From Lysobacter sp. BMK333-48F3 (GTDB lineage: Bacteria; Pseudomonadota; Gammaproteobacteria; Xanthomonadales; Xanthomonadaceae): a stretch of 64,000 bases of DNA. The translations under genes and the position numbers were made by a program. The stretch is taken from contig NZ_JAIHOO010000001.1 of NCBI RefSeq assembly GCF_019733395.1, positions 744,001 to 808,000 of the forward strand. The letters are read 5' to 3'. This document shows, piece after piece, positions 35,128 to 44,654 of this stretch. The notes under the pieces were generated by a model. That model was not told the DNA's origin and did no database searches. It was given only the letters and a program-made list of their open reading frames with translations. How positions within the stretch are numbered: position 1 is the first letter of the stretch; every line of letters starts with the position of its first letter.

Positions 35128-36459
35128 TTGGCGACGCTCTACGTCATCTTCTTCATGAGCCTGGGACTGCTGGCGTTCGCGCGCATCGGCAGCCGGTTCG
35201 ATCGCCTGTTCGTCAACCCGATCCTGGCCTTCGTCCTCACCGTGGCCTTCATCTACGGCTTCATCCCGTGGCTGAAGGACCTGCAGCAGGTGCAGACCTA
35301 CCCGTTCTACTACTCCTTCGACGCCAAACTGTTCGCCCTGCTGTTCTCGCTGGTGTTCTGCCTGTCCGGGATCGGCGGCTACCTGCTCGCCGGCGGCGGC
35401 GCGCGGCCGGCGCTGCCGCAGGTGCGCGCGCTGACCAAGCGCGAGCGGCGCCGGGTGCTGGTGCTGGTCGGCATTCCGGCGATGTGCGCGGTGCTGTATC
35501 TGGCACGCACGGTCTCGGCCTACGACCTGGCCGACTACATGAAGGACCGGATCATGATCCGCCGCGGCATGGGCCCGGCGGTGGTGCTGGCGTTCGCGGC
35601 GATCTGCTACGCCGCGATCCTGGTCACCGACTACTTCGCTTCGCGGCGCACCTCGAGCCGGCCGATGTCGCGCTGGCGGCTGCTGCCGATCGGCGGCGTG
35701 GTGCTCCTGGTCGCGGTGGCCTTCGTCGCCATGGGCAACCGCAACTTCGTCTTCATCTTGATCGCGATCGTTCTGTTCGCCTCGTTGTCGATCTTCAAGG
35801 GCCGGATCAGCCGCGCGCTGATGCTGCTGCCGGTGATGCTGGCGATCGCCCTGGGCCTGTCGGCCTGGGCCAAGATCCGCACCACCCTGGACAGCGCCGA
35901 CGCCTCCAGCGTGACCAGCGAGGGCCCGGTGCAGTTGCTGGTGTACGGCCTCAACGGCGCCTTCGGCAACGCCGAGAACCTGATCTGGCTGGCCCAGCAC
36001 GAACGCGACTGGGACCCGGTCTACGGCGCCACCGTGGTCGCCGCCGCGCTCAATCCGATCCCGCGCGCGTTCTGGCCGGACAAGCCGTTCGGCGGCGGCC
36101 CGGCGCTGCGCAACATGATCTACCCCGGCAGCTACACCCTCGACGGCGAAAAGCTGACCTCCTACACCACCGGCCTGCCGACCGAGGGCTATATGAACTT
36201 CGGCCTGCTCGGCCTGGTGCTGTTCGGCCTGGTCAACGGCGCCTGCCTGGCGGCGATCCGCAATCTCTACGCGCGGCGGCGCGAGGTCACGCCGGTCGGC
36301 GTGGTCGTCTACAGCTTCTCGATCTTCATGTTCTCTTCCGGATTTCTGTATATGGAACTGCTCGGCGGCTGGAGCCGTTACTTCATCACCGTGCTGCTGT
36401 TGTTCGCGGTCACCTGGCTCGGCAACCGGCCGATCCGCATGCGCGGGGTGCCGGCATGA
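35128..36459 (+). CDS. wzy: Oligosaccharide repeat-unit polymerase (Wzy-like membrane protein)
   Basis: 443 aa with about 10-11 hydrophobic helices and a long loop around residues 255-345 (PIPRAFWPDKPFGGGPALRN; TSYTTGLPTEGYMNFGLLG), a pattern found in OAG-synthesis/Wzy polymerases. The start is a TTG at 35128, preceded by GGGAGG; the next ATG (35155) would remove half of the first helix. It should join flipped repeat units in the periplasm, with length set by Wzc. The stop overlaps the next start. Confidence 0.84.
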   Translation: MATLYVIFFMSLGLLAFARIGSRFDRLFVNPILAFVLTVAFIYGFIPWLKDLQQVQTYPFYYSFDAKLFALLFSLVFCLSGIGGYLLAGGGARPALPQVRALTKRERRRVLVLVGIPAMCAVLYLARTVSAYDLADYMKDRIMIRRGMGPAVVLAFAAICYAAILVTDYFASRRTSSRPMSRWRLLPIGGVVLLVAVAFVAMGNRNFVFILIAIVLFASLSIFKGRISRALMLLPVMLAIALGLSAWAKIRTTLDSADASSVTSEGPVQLLVYGLNGAFGNAENLIWLAQHERDWDPVYGATVVAAALNPIPRAFWPDKPFGGGPALRNMIYPGSYTLDGEKLTSYTTGLPTEGYMNFGLLGLVLFGLVNGACLAAIRNLYARRREVTPVGVVVYSFSIFMFSSGFLYMELLGGWSRYFITVLLLFAVTWLGNRPIRMRGVPA

Positions 36460-37559
36460 ACGCGATCATCCTCGGCCAGGGCAACCCCTATCTGAAGAAT
36501 CCCTACCTGAGCAAGCTGTCGCAGGTGCTGGATGCGGCGGCGATCCCGTACGAATTCTGGATCTGGAGCCGCGACAAGCAGGCCGCCGAGCTGCCCAAGG
36601 TCAAGGTGCTGCTGAGCTTCGGCTCCTGGGGCGGCGGCGCGGTCAACGCGATCGGCTATGCGCTGTGGGTGGCCTGGCTGACCCTGCGCGTATTCGTCCA
36701 GCCGCGCGCCGGGGTGTACTTCTGCTCGCGCCTGGACGCGGCCCTGCCCTGCGCCCTGGTCGCCAGCGTGCGCGATTGCCAGTACGTGTTCCTGGACCGC
36801 GACAAGCTGTCCAAGAGCTATGCCTGGCCGAGCCCGGTCAAGCGCGCGATCGAGGCGATCGAACGTTTCGTCGGCCGCCGCGCCACCTTGCACGTGGTGC
36901 CGGGCGCCTCGCGCGCGGTCGACGGCGACGGCGGCAACATCCGCATCGTCCGCAACACCCCGCACAGCGACGTGATCCAGCGCGCGCGCGGCCTGGTCGC
37001 GAGCATGCCGCCGCGCGACGGCCGTTTGCGGGTGCTGATCAGCGGCCTGATCTCGCCCGAGCGCGGCGCCAGGATGATGCGCGAAGCGGTCGAGGCGGCC
37101 GGCGACCGGATCGAATTCGTCGCCGCCGGGCGCCTGCTCGGCGAGGACGCCAAGCGCCTGGCCGAACTGCTCGGCGAGCGCTACCGCGGCATCGTCAGCA
37201 ACGAGGACGCGCTGGCCCTGCTGCTCAGCGCCGACCTGGTGCTGGCCTTCTACGACCCGTCGCTGGAGATCAACCGCCTGGCCGAACCGAACAAGTGGTT
37301 CGACTGCGCGGCGCTGCAGATCCCGTTCGTGACCAATCCCGGCCTGGACACCTCGCAGCCGTTCGAGGCCGCCGGCGCCTGCTTCCTGTGCGACTACGGC
37401 GACGGCCGGGTGCTGGCCGAGGAACTGCTGCGCATCGCCGCCGACCCGCAGGCGCTGGAACAGCGCCGCGCCGGCTTGCGCACCCTGCGCTACGAGGCCT
37501 GGGACACCGCGATGGCGCGGGTCATCGCCGAGTGCGCCGGCCTGAGCCGCGCCCGCTGA
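36456..37559 (+). CDS. Glycosyltransferase (GT4-like)
   Basis: 367 aa starting MNAIILGQGNPYLKNPYLSK, with the first Rossmann-like half ending near residue 180 and a second half with ISGLISPERGARMMREAVEA, then LVLAFYDPSLEINRLAEPNK. The glutamate/asparagine pair in the LAEPNKWFDCAALQIP segment stands where GT-B enzymes bind the nucleotide sugar. No signal peptide; a cytoplasmic enzyme adding one sugar to the lipid-linked unit. Donor and linkage unknown. Confidence 0.8.
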   Translation: MNAIILGQGNPYLKNPYLSKLSQVLDAAAIPYEFWIWSRDKQAAELPKVKVLLSFGSWGGGAVNAIGYALWVAWLTLRVFVQPRAGVYFCSRLDAALPCALVASVRDCQYVFLDRDKLSKSYAWPSPVKRAIEAIERFVGRRATLHVVPGASRAVDGDGGNIRIVRNTPHSDVIQRARGLVASMPPRDGRLRVLISGLISPERGARMMREAVEAAGDRIEFVAAGRLLGEDAKRLAELLGERYRGIVSNEDALALLLSADLVLAFYDPSLEINRLAEPNKWFDCAALQIPFVTNPGLDTSQPFEAAGACFLCDYGDGRVLAEELLRIAADPQALEQRRAGLRTLRYEAWDTAMARVIAECAGLSRAR

Positions 37560-37646
37560 GATCGCGCATCGAGCCGACCGACCGATAACGCGCCGCCGCC
37601 TGCCCCGCCGCGACGCCCCACCTTCCCCCTTCGTACTGGAACCACC

Positions 37647-39806
37647 ATGCAACAGGTCCTGCAAAATCTGCGCGACGGCAGCACCGAAGTCGTCGACGTC
37701 CCGGTCCCGGCGCTCAAGCCCGGCCATCTGCTGATCCGCACCGGCACCACCCTGGTCTCGGCCGGCACCGAACGCATGCTGGTCGAGTTCGGCAAGGCCA
37801 ACATGCTGCAGAAGGCCCGCCAGCAGCCGGACAAGGTGCGCATGGTGCTGGAAAAGGTCCGCACCGACGGCCTGGCCACCACCATCGACGCGGTCCGCAG
37901 CAAGCTCGACCAGCCGCTGCCGCTGGGCTACTGCAACGTCGGCACGGTGATCGGCATCGGCGCCGGGGTCAACGGCTTCGAGGTCGGCGACCGGGTCGCT
38001 TCCAACGGCAAGCACGCCGAAGTGGTCGCGGTGCCGGCCAATCTGTGCGCGCGCATTCCCGACGGCGTCGACGACGAGGCCGCCTCGTTCACCGTGCTCG
38101 GCGCGATCGCCCTGCAGGGCATCCGCCTGGTCCAGCCGACCCTCGGCGAGGCGGTGGTGGTGACCGGCCTGGGCCTGATCGGCCTGATCACCGTGCAGCT
38201 GCTGCGCGCGCACGGCTGCCGCGTGCTCGGCATCGATTTCGACCCGGCCAAGCTGGCCCTGGCGCGCAGCTACGGCGCCGACACCGTCGACCTGTCCAAG
38301 GGCGAAGATCCGGTCTCGGCCGCGCAGACCTTCTCGCGCGGCCGCGGCGTCGACGCGGTGCTGATCACCGCCTCGACCAAGAGCAACGAGCCGGTCTCGC
38401 AGGCCGCGCACATGTGCCGCAAGCGCGGCCGCATCGTCCTGGTCGGGGTCACCGGCCTGGAGCTGTCGCGCGCCGACTTCTACGAGAAGGAGCTGAGCTT
38501 CCAGGTCTCCTGCTCCTACGGCCCGGGCCGCTACGATCCATCCTACGAAGAACGCGGCAACGACTATCCGGTCGCGTTCGTGCGCTGGACCGAACAGCGC
38601 AACTTCGAGGCCATGCTCGACATGATGGCGGCCGGTTCGATCCAGACCCAGCCGCTGGTCAGCCATCGCTACACCATCGCCGAAGCCGAACAGGCCTATG
38701 CGGTGCTCGGCGGCGCCGAGCCCTCGCTCGGCATCCTGCTCGACTACGGCCGCCCCGACGACGTGCTGGCCACGCCGCTGCGCCGCACCGTGCCGCTGCC
38801 GACCGCGGTGCAGGCGCCGGCGGCGCCGACCACCGTCGGCAACGGTTCGGTCGCCTTCATCGGCGCCGGCAACTACGCCGGCCGGGTGCTGATCCCGGCC
38901 TTCGCCAAGGCCGGCGCGTCGCTGCACACGGTGGTCTCCAGCGGCGGCGTCAGCAGCGTGCACTTCGGCCGCAAGTTCGGCTTCCGCAACGCCAGCACCG
39001 ACACCGACGCGACCCTGCGCGACAGCGGCAACGATTCGGTGGTGATCGCCACCCAGCACGGCAGCCATGCCGCGCTGACCACCAAGGCGCTGCGCCAGGG
39101 CAAGCACGTCTTCGTCGAAAAACCGCTGTGCCTGACCCTGGACGAGTTGGCCGAGATCGAGAAGGCCTATGCCGATTGCGCGGTCTACGGCCGTCCGCCG
39201 GTGCTGATGGTCGGCTTCAACCGCCGCTTCGCCCCGCAGGTGCGCAAGATGCACGCGCTGCTGGCCGGCGTGCAGGAACCCAAGAGCTTCATCATGACGG
39301 TCAACGCCGGCGCGATTCCGGCCGACCACTGGACCCAGGATCCGAAGGCCGGCGGCGGCCGCCTGATCGGCGAGGCCTGCCACTTCGTCGACCTGTTGCG
39401 CTACCTCGCCGGCGCGCCGATCGTCGGCCACCAGCTGACCGCGGTCGGCAACGTGCCCGGCGTCGGCATCCGCAGCGACCGGGTCAGCTTCAGCCTCAGC
39501 TTCGCCGACGGCTCCTTCGGCACCGTGCATTACCTGGCCAACGGCGACAAGAGCTTCCCCAAGGAACGCCTGGAAGTGTTCGCCGCCGGACGCGTGCTGC
39601 AGTTGGACAACTTCCGCCGCCTCAAGGGCTACGGCTGGCCGGGCTTCAAGTCGATGAACCTGTGGCGCCAGGACAAGGGCCAGAACGACTGCGCCCAGGC
39701 CTTCATGGCCGCGGTCAAGGGGCGCGCCGAATCGCCGATCCCGGCCGAGCAGTTGTTCGAGGTCGCCCGCGCGACCATCGAACTGGACGCTGCGGTTCGC
39801 GCATGA
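37647..39806 (+). CDS. Two-domain oxidoreductase (zinc-type dehydrogenase plus Gfo/Idh/MocA)
   Basis: 719 aa. Residues 1-370 are an MDR/alcohol-dehydrogenase-like domain with NAD motif VVTGLGLIGLITVQLLRAHG; residues 395-719 are a Gfo/Idh/MocA domain (VAFIGAGNYAGRVLIPAF; HVFVEKPLCLT; VGFNRRFAPQVRKM; GEACHFVDLLRYL). This fused pair is a recurring companion of heparinase-like genes in polysaccharide loci, as here where the next gene overlaps by 4 bases. It probably alters the oxidation state of a sugar; the exact substrate is not established. Confidence 0.9.
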   Translation: MQQVLQNLRDGSTEVVDVPVPALKPGHLLIRTGTTLVSAGTERMLVEFGKANMLQKARQQPDKVRMVLEKVRTDGLATTIDAVRSKLDQPLPLGYCNVGTVIGIGAGVNGFEVGDRVASNGKHAEVVAVPANLCARIPDGVDDEAASFTVLGAIALQGIRLVQPTLGEAVVVTGLGLIGLITVQLLRAHGCRVLGIDFDPAKLALARSYGADTVDLSKGEDPVSAAQTFSRGRGVDAVLITASTKSNEPVSQAAHMCRKRGRIVLVGVTGLELSRADFYEKELSFQVSCSYGPGRYDPSYEERGNDYPVAFVRWTEQRNFEAMLDMMAAGSIQTQPLVSHRYTIAEAEQAYAVLGGAEPSLGILLDYGRPDDVLATPLRRTVPLPTAVQAPAAPTTVGNGSVAFIGAGNYAGRVLIPAFAKAGASLHTVVSSGGVSSVHFGRKFGFRNASTDTDATLRDSGNDSVVIATQHGSHAALTTKALRQGKHVFVEKPLCLTLDELAEIEKAYADCAVYGRPPVLMVGFNRRFAPQVRKMHALLAGVQEPKSFIMTVNAGAIPADHWTQDPKAGGGRLIGEACHFVDLLRYLAGAPIVGHQLTAVGNVPGVGIRSDRVSFSLSFADGSFGTVHYLANGDKSFPKERLEVFAAGRVLQLDNFRRLKGYGWPGFKSMNLWRQDKGQNDCAQAFMAAVKGRAESPIPAEQLFEVARATIELDAAVRA

Positions 39807-41455
39807 ACGCCTCGGCGCGCGCTCTGCGGCTGTGGCACACCGTGCGCCATCTGCGCCCGGTGCAGATCTACGGCCGCGCCTGGCACCGGCTGCACCGGCC
39901 GCGCATCGACCTGTCGCCGGCGCCGCCGCCGATGCCGGCGCGGGGCCAGTGGCAGGGCTGCGCGCGCGCGGCTTCGATGCTGGGCCCGAACCGGTTCCGC
40001 TTCCTCAACGCCGAACACGGCCTGCGCAACGGCGACTGGAACGACCGCGCCCTGCCCAAGCTGTGGCTGTACAACCTGCACTACTTCGACGACCTGGTCG
40101 CCGACGGCGCGCCCCTGCGCGCCGGCTGGCACCTGGAACTGGTGCGCAGTTGGATCGCCGCCAATCCGCCCGGCGCCGGCAACGGCTGGGAGCCGTATTG
40201 CCTGTCGCTGCGCATCGTCAACTGGATCAAGTGGCTGCTGTCCGGCCACGCGGCCGGCGACGAAGCCGCGCGGCGCGAGCTGCTCGACAGCCTGGCGGCG
40301 CAGACCCGCTACCTGGCCGGCCGCCTGGAACGGCACCTGCTCGGCAATCACCTGTGGGCCAACTACAAGGCGCTGCTGTTCGCCGGGCTGTTCTTCGACG
40401 GCGAGGAAGGCGCGCGTTGGCTCGACATCGGCCTGCGCGGCATGCGCCGCGAGATCGGCGAGCAGATCCTCGCCGACGGCGGCCATTTCGAACGCAGCCC
40501 GATGTACCACGCCACCCTGCTGGAGGACCTGCTCGACCTGATCCAGCTCGGCGAGCGTTACGCCCCGGCGGTGTCGCGCGAGGACCTGGAGCTGTGGCGC
40601 TCGCGCGCCACCGCGATGCTCGGCTGGCTCGCGGTGATGACCCACCCCGACGGCGGCATCGCCTTCTTCAACGATGCCGCCCACGGCATCGCCCCGGAGC
40701 TGGCGCCGCTGCAGGATTACGCGCGCACGCTGGGCCTGGATCCGCCCGAACGCTCCGGCGAATCCCTGCAGTTGCTGCCCGAGTCCGGCTACGCGCGCCT
40801 GGAGTACGGCGAAGCGGTGCTAATCGCCGATATCGGCGAGGTCGGCCCGAACTACCTGCCCGGCCACGCCCACGCCGACACCCTGAGCTTCGAACTGTCG
40901 CTGCGCGGACGCCGGGTGCTGGTCAACGCCGGCACCTCGCGCTACGACACCGGCGCCGAGCGCCTGTGGCAGCGCGGCACCGCCGCGCACAACACGGTGC
41001 AGGTCGACGACCAGGATTCCTCCGAAGTCTGGAGCAGCTTCCGCGTCGCCCGCCGGGCGATGCCGCTGGCGATCAGCCATGGCCAGGACAGCGGCGGCGT
41101 CTGGCTGGAAGCCGCCCACGACGGCTACAAGCGCCTGCCCGGCCGCGCCGTGCATTACCGCCGCTGGCGCCTGCAGGAGGACCAACTGCGGGTGGAAGAC
41201 CGGATCGAAGGCGGCTTCTCCCGCGCGATCGCCCGCTACCGCACCCCGCCGGGGCTGCGCATCGGCGCGGCGCGCATCGCCGGCGAAGGGATCGAGGCGC
41301 TGCGCTGGCGCAGCGATCCCGAGGGCCTGACCGCGAACGTCGCCGCCAGCACCTACCACGCCGGCTTCGGCCGCAGCGAGGCCTGCGACGTGCTCGAACT
41401 GGCCCTGCCGCGCGACCCCGGCAGCGCCGCCATCGTGTTCACCTGGACCAGTTGA
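39803..41455 (+). CDS. Heparinase II/III-family protein
   Basis: 550 aa from ATG 39803, overlapping the upstream stop. Residues 60-330 form an alpha/alpha-barrel (LWLYNLHYFDDLVADGAPLR; ANYKALLFAGLFF; GGHFERSPMYHATLLEDLLD), and residues 345-500 the heparinase II/III beta-domain (NYLPGHAHADTLSFELSLRG; VLVNAGTSRYDTG; GTAAHNTVQVDDQ). No signal peptide, so it may act in the cytoplasm or be exported unusually. Members occur in many capsule and EPS loci next to the two-domain oxidoreductase; a lyase or epimerase-like action on uronic acids is possible. Confidence 0.87.
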   Translation: MNASARALRLWHTVRHLRPVQIYGRAWHRLHRPRIDLSPAPPPMPARGQWQGCARAASMLGPNRFRFLNAEHGLRNGDWNDRALPKLWLYNLHYFDDLVADGAPLRAGWHLELVRSWIAANPPGAGNGWEPYCLSLRIVNWIKWLLSGHAAGDEAARRELLDSLAAQTRYLAGRLERHLLGNHLWANYKALLFAGLFFDGEEGARWLDIGLRGMRREIGEQILADGGHFERSPMYHATLLEDLLDLIQLGERYAPAVSREDLELWRSRATAMLGWLAVMTHPDGGIAFFNDAAHGIAPELAPLQDYARTLGLDPPERSGESLQLLPESGYARLEYGEAVLIADIGEVGPNYLPGHAHADTLSFELSLRGRRVLVNAGTSRYDTGAERLWQRGTAAHNTVQVDDQDSSEVWSSFRVARRAMPLAISHGQDSGGVWLEAAHDGYKRLPGRAVHYRRWRLQEDQLRVEDRIEGGFSRAIARYRTPPGLRIGAARIAGEGIEALRWRSDPEGLTANVAASTYHAGFGRSEACDVLELALPRDPGSAAIVFTWTS

Positions 41456-41461
41456 GCCCTC

Positions 41462-42715
41462 ATGCGCATCCTGTTTCTCACGGACAATTTCCCGCCGGAA
41501 GGCAACGCGCCGGCCACCCGCACCTACGAGCACGCGGTGCGCTGGGTGCGCGCCGGGCACGAGGTGACCGTGATCACCTGCGCGCCGAACTTCCCCGAAG
41601 GCAAGCTGTTCCCGGGCTACCGAAACGCCTGGCGCAGCGTGGAAACCGTCGACGGCATCCGCGTGGTCCGGGTCAAGACCTACATCACCGCCAACGAAGG
41701 CTTCGCCAAGCGCACCCTGGACTACCTCAGCTTCATGGCCGCCTCGGTCGGCTTCGGCCTGTTCGAACGCCGCCACGACGTGGTGGTGGCGACGTCGCCG
41801 CAGTTCTTCTGCGCGCTCGGCGGCTGGGCCCTGGCGCGGCTGCGCCGGCGCCCGTTCGTGTTCGAACTGCGCGACCTGTGGCCGGCTTCGATCACCGCGG
41901 TCGGCGCGATGCAGCGCAGCCCGGCGATCCGGGTGCTGGAAAAGCTGGAGATGTTCCTCTACCGCAGCGCCGACGCGATCGTGCCGGTGACCCAGAGCTT
42001 CCGCGACGAGCTGATCCAGCGCGGCGTCGACGCCGGCAAGATCCATGTCGTGCTCAACGGCGTCGACCTGCAGCGCTACCGGCCGAGCCCGCGCGATGCG
42101 GAACTGGCGCGCCAGTACGACCTGGACGGGCGCTTCGTGGTCGGCTACCTCGGCACCCACGGCATGGCCCACGGCCTGGAGAAGGTGCTCGACGCGGTCG
42201 AACGCCTGCGCGACGAGCCGCGCATCGCCTTCTTCTTCGCCGGCAGCGGCGCAGAACGCGCCCGCGTCGAGCAACTGGTCGCCGAGCGCGGCCTGGACAA
42301 CGTGCGCATGATTCCGCGCCAGCCCAAGGAAATGATGCCGCGGCTGTGGAGCCTGTGCGACCTGTCGCTGATCCCGCTGCGAGACACGCCGGTGTTCAGC
42401 AGCGTGATCCCGTCCAAGCTGTTCGAAGGCATGGGCATGGGCATTCCGGCGCTGATGTCGCTGCCGCGCGGCGAAGCCACCCGGATCGTCGAAAGCACCG
42501 GCTGCGGCGTGTGCGTGGCGCCCGAAGACGGCGCGGCGATGGCCGAGGCGATCCGCGAACTGGCCGCCGATCCCGAACGCATGCGCCGCCTGCGCGAAGC
42601 CAGCCTGGCCGCGGCCCCGGCCTATTCGCGCGACCGCCAGGCGACGCTGATGACCGACGCGCTGAGCCGTCTGCTCGACGACGACACCGGCGGCCTGCTG
42701 CGCGCCTCGAAGTGA
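41462..42715 (+). CDS. Glycosyltransferase family 4 (WbuB-like)
   Basis: 417 aa. Typical WbuB/WbjE-type start LFLTDNFPPEGNAPATRTYE, then the acceptor-domain sequence ELRDLWPASITAVGAM, donor domain NGVDLQRYRP, VGYLGTHGMAHGLEKVLDAV and PSKLFEGMGMGIPALMSLPR with the EX7E-like pair. Relatives transfer N-acetyl-fucosamine-type sugars to lipid-linked GlcNAc. Here the donor is unproven; UDP-ManNAcA from WecC must be used by one of the two glycosyltransferases. Confidence 0.88.
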   Translation: MRILFLTDNFPPEGNAPATRTYEHAVRWVRAGHEVTVITCAPNFPEGKLFPGYRNAWRSVETVDGIRVVRVKTYITANEGFAKRTLDYLSFMAASVGFGLFERRHDVVVATSPQFFCALGGWALARLRRRPFVFELRDLWPASITAVGAMQRSPAIRVLEKLEMFLYRSADAIVPVTQSFRDELIQRGVDAGKIHVVLNGVDLQRYRPSPRDAELARQYDLDGRFVVGYLGTHGMAHGLEKVLDAVERLRDEPRIAFFFAGSGAERARVEQLVAERGLDNVRMIPRQPKEMMPRLWSLCDLSLIPLRDTPVFSSVIPSKLFEGMGMGIPALMSLPRGEATRIVESTGCGVCVAPEDGAAMAEAIRELAADPERMRRLREASLAAAPAYSRDRQATLMTDALSRLLDDDTGGLLRASK

Positions 42716-42719
42716 GGCG

Positions 42720-43487
42720 ATGAGCGGGCTGGGCGAGCTGCTGCGCTGGCCGGCCGAGCCCTTGCACGGCTCGCTGTGCCTGGCGGCGCTGGCCCTGCTC
42801 GCCGCCGCGCTGCGCTGGCGGCGCAGCGCCTGGGCCTTGCTGCTGATCGCACCGCTGTGGTCGCTGTGGTGGTCGCTGCCGGCGGCCGCCGACGGCCTCG
42901 CCGCGCTGCTCGCGCGCGGTTATCCGAGCGCGAGCGAAACCCTGGCGCGGCGCGCCGACGCCATCGTCGTTCTGGGCGGCGACATCGGCCGCGCCGATCA
43001 GTACGCACAAGGCGATGCGGGCGCTTCGGACCTCGCCGGCAACCGTCTCGCGCTCGGCGCGCGGCTGTGGCGGCGCGGCCTGGCGCCGCAGTTGCTGCTC
43101 AGCGGCGGTCCGACCGCGCACACTCCCGGCGGCAGCGAGGCGCAGCGCATGGCCGACTCGATCCGCGGCTTCGGCGTGCCGGCCTCGGCCCTGGTACTGG
43201 AAAGCCACAGCCGCAATACCGCCGACAACGCGCGCCTGAGCCGCGCGATCGGCGAAGGCCGCGGCTGGAACTCGATCATCCTGGTGACCTCGCCCGAGCA
43301 CATGCCGCGCGCAGCGCTGGCATTCGAACGCGCCGGCTGGCGCGTGCAAGGCGTCGCCACCGCAGCGACGCCGCTCGGCGATGCGCTGCCGCCGTGGCAG
43401 CCTTCGCCGCGCGCCCTGCGCCGCAGCGGCCGCTTTCTCAAGGAGGCCGCCGGACTGTGCATCGCCAGACTGGACACGCTGCATTAG
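42720..43487 (+). CDS. YdcF/ElyC-family protein (DUF218)
   Basis: 255 aa. Two hydrophobic N-terminal helices (residues 17-32 and 36-53), then a DUF218 domain from about residue 75: ADAIVVLGGDIGRADQY, LLLSGGPTAHTPGGSEAQRM, LESHSRNTADNARLSRA and IILVTSPEHMPRAALAFERA. Members such as ElyC act in envelope lipid-carrier metabolism, but the reaction is not established. As last gene of the polysaccharide operon, 4 bp after the GT4 gene, it may influence undecaprenyl-carrier use. Confidence 0.86.
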   Translation: MSGLGELLRWPAEPLHGSLCLAALALLAAALRWRRSAWALLLIAPLWSLWWSLPAAADGLAALLARGYPSASETLARRADAIVVLGGDIGRADQYAQGDAGASDLAGNRLALGARLWRRGLAPQLLLSGGPTAHTPGGSEAQRMADSIRGFGVPASALVLESHSRNTADNARLSRAIGEGRGWNSIILVTSPEHMPRAALAFERAGWRVQGVATAATPLGDALPPWQPSPRALRRSGRFLKEAAGLCIARLDTLH

Positions 43488-43931
43488 CGGCGCCCGTCGA
43501 CGAACGCTCCCATCGCAGACACGGGCGCACGGCGACGCTGCGCCGCGGCGCGCAAATCCGCGCGCCGCGAGCGACGCTTTCGCGATAGCAGTGATGCCTA
43601 TCGGCTTTCGCGCGACGCTTCGCGATAGCCGATCACCGACCCTCACTTCTCGCTGAATTCAGTCAGATAGCACACTATCGACGTGCGCGATCCGGCGATT
43701 CCAATCACGGTTCGACGCGGCGCGCGCGAGTAGTTTGTGCGCCGAACGAAGTGAGGGGTCCGTCCGACGCGACGCTCGCCGACCGATGACGCCGGCGGCG
43801 TCCGCTCCCCGAATCGATACCTGCGCAGCGCGGCGCAAGCCGTGCACGGCGACGGCGTCTGTCGCCTTCGCATCGCCCTGAGCATCGATCTTCGCCATCG
43901 CTTTCGCCCTTCCGCCACCGGAGTCGCCGCG
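43488..43931. other. 444-bp gap between the polysaccharide locus and the CDPS operon
   Basis: No gene recognised. An inverted repeat, ATCGGCT at 43600-43606 with AGCCGAT at 43627-43633, and a GTGAT/ATCAC pair just outside (43591-43595, 43632-43636) could form a hairpin ending the upstream operon; no U-tract. Ribosome site CGGAG at 43919-43923 belongs to the cyclodipeptide synthase. The promoter of that operon presumably lies here but could not be placed. Confidence 0.5.
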
Positions 43932-44654
43932 ATGCACCTGATGAGCACCGATCCCACCGCCGTCCCCGCCTCGCCGCCGGAACCGGCGCAGGCGCAGCCT
44001 TACACTGCGCGTTGCCGCGCGCTGCTCGATGCCGGCGAACACGCCGTGATCGGCCTGAGCCCGTTCAACGGAGCGTTCAACCCGCATACCGTGCAGCGCC
44101 TGATCGGCTGGGGCGTCGGCCGCTTCCGCCGCATCGACGTGCTGCTGCCCGGCTATGAAGCCATCCACACCCTGGTCGCCGCCGGCATGCATCCGCTCGA
44201 TGCCGCGCGCCGGCTGCGCCGCGCGCTCAATGGCCTGCGCAACAACGCCGTCAGGCAACTGCGCGAACACGGCATCGGCGACGCCGAAGCCCGCGTGCAT
44301 ACCTGGACCCGGCTGCAGGAACGCAACGCTTATTTCGATCTGCGCCGCAGCCTGGAGCAGCGCTATCGCAGCCAGCCCTGGTTGCGCCAGGCCTGCGACC
44401 GCGCCGCCGCCGCCGCGGTCCGGGCCAATGCCGTCGGCGAAACGGTCGCGCCGGCGCAGGCCCTGCGACAGGCGGCGCAGTACGCGCTGGCCGAACTGCC
44501 GTTCTTCCTCGACAGCCCGACGATCTTCGCCGCCGACAGCTCGGTGTTCGTCTATCCGCGTCCGATCGCGCTGGTGCACGACCTGCTCGAACGCAACGAG
44601 ATCCTGCCGCGCCATCGCGGCCAGGGATACGTCAGCTTCCACCACCTGCCGTGA
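43932..44654 (+). CDS. tRNA-dependent cyclodipeptide synthase (XYP-type)
   Basis: 240 aa, almost exactly the length of AlbC (239). ATG 43932 has CGGAG 8 bases upstream. The catalytic signature lines up with AlbC at a constant +6 offset: S43 (IGLSPFNGAF; AlbC S37), Y184 and E188 (QYALAELPFF; Y178/E182), Y208-P209 (FVYPRP; Y202/H203). The enzyme uses two aminoacyl-tRNAs, forms an aminoacyl-Ser intermediate and releases a cyclic dipeptide. Pro209 puts it in the XYP group, although N46 matches the Asn of the NYH group. Amino-acid choice cannot be read off. First gene of an operon overlapping a P450. Confidence 0.93.
   Translation: MHLMSTDPTAVPASPPEPAQAQPYTARCRALLDAGEHAVIGLSPFNGAFNPHTVQRLIGWGVGRFRRIDVLLPGYEAIHTLVAAGMHPLDAARRLRRALNGLRNNAVRQLREHGIGDAEARVHTWTRLQERNAYFDLRRSLEQRYRSQPWLRQACDRAAAAAVRANAVGETVAPAQALRQAAQYALAELPFFLDSPTIFAADSSVFVYPRPIALVHDLLERNEILPRHRGQGYVSFHHLP

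Noticed and set aside
43842..43931. Upstream ATG at 43842 as the start of the cyclodipeptide synthase
   Set aside because: It would add 30 basic residues with no ribosome site; ATG 43932 has CGGAG at good spacing and gives the expected family length.
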